DNA of 44,450 bases from Pseudobutyrivibrio ruminis (GTDB taxonomy: Bacteria; Bacillota; Clostridia; Lachnospirales; Lachnospiraceae). Below, piece after piece: positions 41,736-44,450 of this stretch (its first letter is position 1; each line of letters begins with the position of its first letter). The notes below the pieces were generated by a model that saw only the letters and a list, made by a program, of their open reading frames with translations, had not been told where the DNA came from and made no database searches. Where the stretch lies: the NCBI GenBank assembly GCA_015057305.1, contig SVES01000029.1:1-44450 (forward strand), given 5' to 3'. The translations under genes and the position numbers were made by a program.

Positions 41736-43104
41736 ACAGATCCTTAAATTCTGGATGACTAAATTCAATGCGAACTAATATAAAGCATATGATAAATGAT
41801 AGGACATCTGCTACTGGGCCAGCATAAAGTACTCCGTCAAAGCCGAAAATTAAAGGCAGACAGATTATAAGTGGTGTTAAGAATAATACTTGTCTGGTTA
41901 GAGACATGAAGATACCCTTGTATGGCTTCCCAATTGATGTAAAGAAGTTTGATGAAAGTGGCTGCAGGAAAGCTGTACAAATACCAAATAAGAAAATTCT
42001 AAAATAGCGAGTACAAAAATCAAAGTATAAGTCACTTCCATCACCGAAAATTGAAACAATCTGGCGAGGGAAAAGCTGGAAGCAAAGCCAACTTATGGTG
42101 GTGATGCATGCGGCAAGCTTAATAGCTAGGTGGTATGCATCCTTAACTCTTTTATAATTCTTAGCGCCATAGTTAAAGCTGATGATTGGCTGCAATCCTT
42201 GGGAAATACCAATTACAAATGAAAAGCATATTCCGTTAACCTTTGAGATAATACCTGCACAGGTGATAGGGATATCCGCTCCGTATATAGACTGTGCACC
42301 GTAGTGTCCCATTACATGATTCATAACAATCTGAACCAACATCATTGCAATCTGATTGATAAATGGTGCAGTACCAAGGGATGCAATTGCGATTATTATT
42401 GACAGCTTAGGAATGAAGTGCGCCTTCTTTAGCTTAACAGTTTTGAATTTAGTAAGGTAGATAAGTACCATAAATCCAGAAATATATTGGCCAATGATGG
42501 TGGCAACGGCAGCACCAGTCATTCCCCATCCAAAGACTGCTACAAATAAGGCGTCAAGGATAGTATTGATGATGGCACCTACAAGGTTGATGGCCATTGT
42601 CATATTAGGACTACCATCTGCTCTTACCAAATGGCTACCGCCACCTGATAGAATGAAGAATGGAAAGCCTAAAGCGCATATTCTTGAGTATTCCATAGCG
42701 TATGGCAATATATTTTCTGTGGCGCCGCAGGCGATAAGAATAGGTTTTAAGAATAGTTCTGTAATAACGGCAAGAATCAGTCCACCGCAAAGCATTACAG
42801 TAACAGCATTTCCTATATAATATCCGGCCTTCTCTGTTTCACCTCTTCCCATTGAAAGATTAAATGTAGATGCAGCACCAATTCCGCAAAGCAGTGCAAT
42901 AGATACATTTAAAATAGAAAGAGGAAACTGGATATTGGTGGCACCGTTTCCCAGTGACCCAACAAAGTTTCCGATAAATAATTGATCCACCATATTGTAT
43001 AGTGAACCTACTAGCATTGCGATAATGCTAGGTATAGCAAATTTGCGAAGAAGTGTGCCCACTGGCTGGACGCCAAGTGGATTTGTTTGTGTTTTTTCTC
43101 CCAT
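41734..43104 (-). CDS. MATE-family exporter
   Basis: This 456-aa protein has about twelve membrane segments with MATE features: LLRKFAIPSIIAMLVGSLYN, MVDQLFIGNFVGSLGNGATN and, between the halves, GISQGLQPIISFNYGAKNYK. It belongs to the MepA-like branch rather than that of the exporter at 11835, to which it is only distantly similar. I chose the ATG at 43104 with AAGGAA eight bases before it; an in-frame start at 43167 would overlap the methyltransferase gene. It lies 31 bases behind the methyltransferase gene on the same strand. Confidence 0.92.
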   Translation of the reverse strand: MGEKTQTNPLGVQPVGTLLRKFAIPSIIAMLVGSLYNMVDQLFIGNFVGSLGNGATNIQFPLSILNVSIALLCGIGAASTFNLSMGRGETEKAGYYIGNAVTVMLCGGLILAVITELFLKPILIACGATENILPYAMEYSRICALGFPFFILSGGGSHLVRADGSPNMTMAINLVGAIINTILDALFVAVFGWGMTGAAVATIIGQYISGFMVLIYLTKFKTVKLKKAHFIPKLSIIIAIASLGTAPFINQIAMMLVQIVMNHVMGHYGAQSIYGADIPITCAGIISKVNGICFSFVIGISQGLQPIISFNYGAKNYKRVKDAYHLAIKLAACITTISWLCFQLFPRQIVSIFGDGSDLYFDFCTRYFRIFLFGICTAFLQPLSSNFFTSIGKPYKGIFMSLTRQVLFLTPLIICLPLIFGFDGVLYAGPVADVLSFIICFILVRIEFSHPEFKDL

Positions 43105-43135
43105 ATAAGTGTTCCTTCTATAATTAATATTACAA

Positions 43136-44023
43136 TTAAGCTCTAGTCCATCTTCCGCTGGCGCCACATGGCAAGACTAAGCCAGATTCTGATACAGGAA
43201 GGCCAATTTCGTCTGCTGTAACAGTACCAGGATGATTTTTGAGTAGAGCGGTGCTGATCATATAATTTAAAACAGCTGGTTGAAGTCCTGTTGTATATGA
43301 ATTTACCAGGAAGAATAGTGCGTCTTTAGATAAAATCTGTTCACAAAGCTGAATAAAAGGGAAAATATCGTCTTCGATTTTCCAAATTTCATTTTTGGAG
43401 CCCCTTCCATATGAAGGTGGATCCATTATGATTCCATCATATGTGTTGCCGCGGCGGATTTCTCTTTCTACAAATTTTCGACAATCGTCAACAAGCCATC
43501 TGATTGGCGCATCTGCGAGATTTGAGGAAGCCGCGTTTTCCTTGGCCCATTGTACCATTCCTTTTGAGGCATCTACATGGGTGACTTGTGCTCCGGCAGC
43601 AGCGGCTGCTAGTGTAGCACCTCCAGTATAAGCAAAAAGGTTAAGTACTTTAATAGGGCGTTTATTTTCTTTTATTTCGTTATATATAATAGAAGAAAAC
43701 CAATCCCAGTTAACAGCCTGCTCGGGAAATAGACCGGTGTGTTTAAAAGCAAAAGGCTTTAGATTAAATGTTAGACTATGATTGCATACTGGATAGCTTA
43801 TAGTCCATTGCTCAGGCAAATCAAAAAATTCCCATTCGCCACCACCCTTGTTTGAACGGTGATAGTGAGCGTTAAGCTTCTTATAATAATGTGACTCTTT
43901 TGCGGTGTTCCATATGACCTGAGGATCTGGGCGCAACAAAACATATTTGCCCCAACGCTCCAGCTTTTCCCCAGAGCTACAATCTATAATTTCGTAATCT
44001 TTCCAATTATTTGCTACTTGCAT
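43136..44023 (-). CDS. Class I SAM-dependent rRNA methyltransferase (RlmI-like, without PUA domain)
   Basis: This 295-aa protein has the methyltransferase core NLFAYTGGATLAAAAAGAQV (motif I, about 124-143), VDASKGMVQWAKEN and the catalytic-type motif MDPPSYGRG (about 200-208), as in the RlmI/RlmK family of 23S rRNA cytosine or guanine methylases. The N-terminal PUA domain of E. coli RlmI is missing; a short beta-rich segment (SGEKLERWGKYVLLRPDPQV) stands in its place. Homologues of this length are common in Firmicutes. It heads a likely two-gene operon with the MATE exporter. Confidence 0.88.
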   Translation of the reverse strand: MQVANNWKDYEIIDCSSGEKLERWGKYVLLRPDPQVIWNTAKESHYYKKLNAHYHRSNKGGGEWEFFDLPEQWTISYPVCNHSLTFNLKPFAFKHTGLFPEQAVNWDWFSSIIYNEIKENKRPIKVLNLFAYTGGATLAAAAAGAQVTHVDASKGMVQWAKENAASSNLADAPIRWLVDDCRKFVEREIRRGNTYDGIIMDPPSYGRGSKNEIWKIEDDIFPFIQLCEQILSKDALFFLVNSYTTGLQPAVLNYMISTALLKNHPGTVTADEIGLPVSESGLVLPCGASGRWTRA

Positions 44024-44211
44024 AAAAATCGTAACCTTTCTAATATATATGTAAGACTTCTCTTGGAAGCCATTTATCTAATCACTTGGATTATTATACT
44101 TGAAGATTGTTATTCTTCAATGATTTCTAGATAAAAAAATATCTATCAACCGCAATATATAGTTATTTTAAAGATTGTATCTAATAAAAAACAATTTTTT
44201 TATTCTTTTTC

Positions 44212-44240
44212 TTGCAGATAATCCTATTCTCGTGTATATT
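44212..44240 (+). promoter_or_regulatory. Strong promoter driving rightward out of the window
   Basis: A -35 TTGCAG (44212-44217) and a -10 TATATT (44235-44240) are separated by exactly 17 bases and preceded by an A/T-rich stretch with T-runs (UP-like). Transcription would start near 44247. The stretch 44024-44211 is AT-rich and shows no gene. Confidence 0.65.
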
Positions 44241-44246
44241 ATTACT

Positions 44247-44450
44247 TGCTGTGACATGATAGCTATGAAGCGTGAGGTTGCAACCCAGCTTGCTGTGGTT
44301 GGTTTTCCGTGGAGCGAATGTCAAGTTAGGAAACTGACGACAAGTCACTGTACAACAGAAAACCGTCCGCATCTGCGGAGACGACGTGTGAGAACTTGGT
44401 TCGAACTTTGAGTTTTAAACCATGATACACACGGGTAAGTGTACAGTCGC
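44247..44450 (+). ncRNA. Structured, GC-richer leader of an operon beyond the window
   Basis: After the promoter, base composition changes from AT-rich to about half GC, and no plausible protein frame is present. Hairpins are visible. One pairs GTCAaGTT with AACTGAC (about 44320-44337). CCGCA and TGCGG (about 44369-44380) lie inside GTC...GAC. CACACGGG, followed by GTGTAC, lies near the edge. It runs off the window. A ribosomal-protein operon leader is one guess, because such operons in Clostridia start with long structured leaders, but I cannot confirm this. Confidence 0.45.

Noticed and set aside
44175-44411. Protein gene at the right edge
   Set aside because: The open frame spans the promoter and the structured leader, has no ribosome binding site, and its translation resembles no protein.

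Overview
The window looks like a chromosomal segment of an anaerobic, low-GC Firmicute of the Lachnospiraceae, most likely the Butyrivibrio/Pseudobutyrivibrio group. This is inferred from AT-rich coding with strong AGGAGG-type ribosome binding sites, a domain-swapped GH3 glycosidase of the type known from rumen Butyrivibrio and Ruminococcus, YesM/YesN-type sugar sensing, a lysine riboswitch before dapA, and no aerobic metabolism in view. No database search was possible, so the taxonomy is tentative.

Positions 1 to about 9,866 form an accessory, scarred region. It holds a RhuM-family gene cut by the window edge, a serine-recombinase remnant, a histidine phosphatase, a DUF234-type ATPase bracketed by related hairpins, a NERD-domain protein, a tRNA-Pro(GGG), an RpiR-type regulator and a lipoprotein with two alpha/beta-hydrolase-like halves. 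These are followed by about 0.9 kb of gene debris: an internally deleted YgbA-like gene, a minus-strand fragment, and a 104-bp second copy of the phosphatase 3' end. Next come a strict 29-bp tandem array upstream of an AAA ATPase and two unrecognised small genes.

From 9,867 to about 29,400 the content is core-like. It includes NAD(P)H-hydrate repair, a minus-strand group (amidase, potassium channel, MATE exporter), and a lysine-riboswitch operon (dapA plus an NhaC-type transporter). It also includes TraX-like, upp, a 758-aa protein with a cNMP-binding-like fold next to flotillin, cysE/epsC and metF, a swapped GH3 glycosidase and an ArsB/NhaD-type transporter.

From 29,476 to 40,236 lies a sugar sensing and uptake locus. 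A cytidylate-kinase-like gene is followed by overlapping genes for an AraC-type response regulator, a YesM-type histidine kinase and a sugar-binding lipoprotein. This gene set resembles the AraPST three-component sensor. A GntR-type repressor is divergent from a complete YtfQRT/YjfF-like ABC importer whose binding protein is a clear paralogue of the sensor lipoprotein. Four ATTGGTA half-sites in the shared intergenic region are a likely operator set.

The right end has a GGDEF protein, a MATE exporter, an rRNA methyltransferase and, at the edge, a strong promoter followed by a GC-richer structured leader whose gene lies outside the window. A recurring feature is a hairpin whose 3' arm carries the Shine-Dalgarno, then a U-tract, then the AUG. 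It is seen at the hydrolase lipoprotein, TraX and ArsB/NhaD genes.
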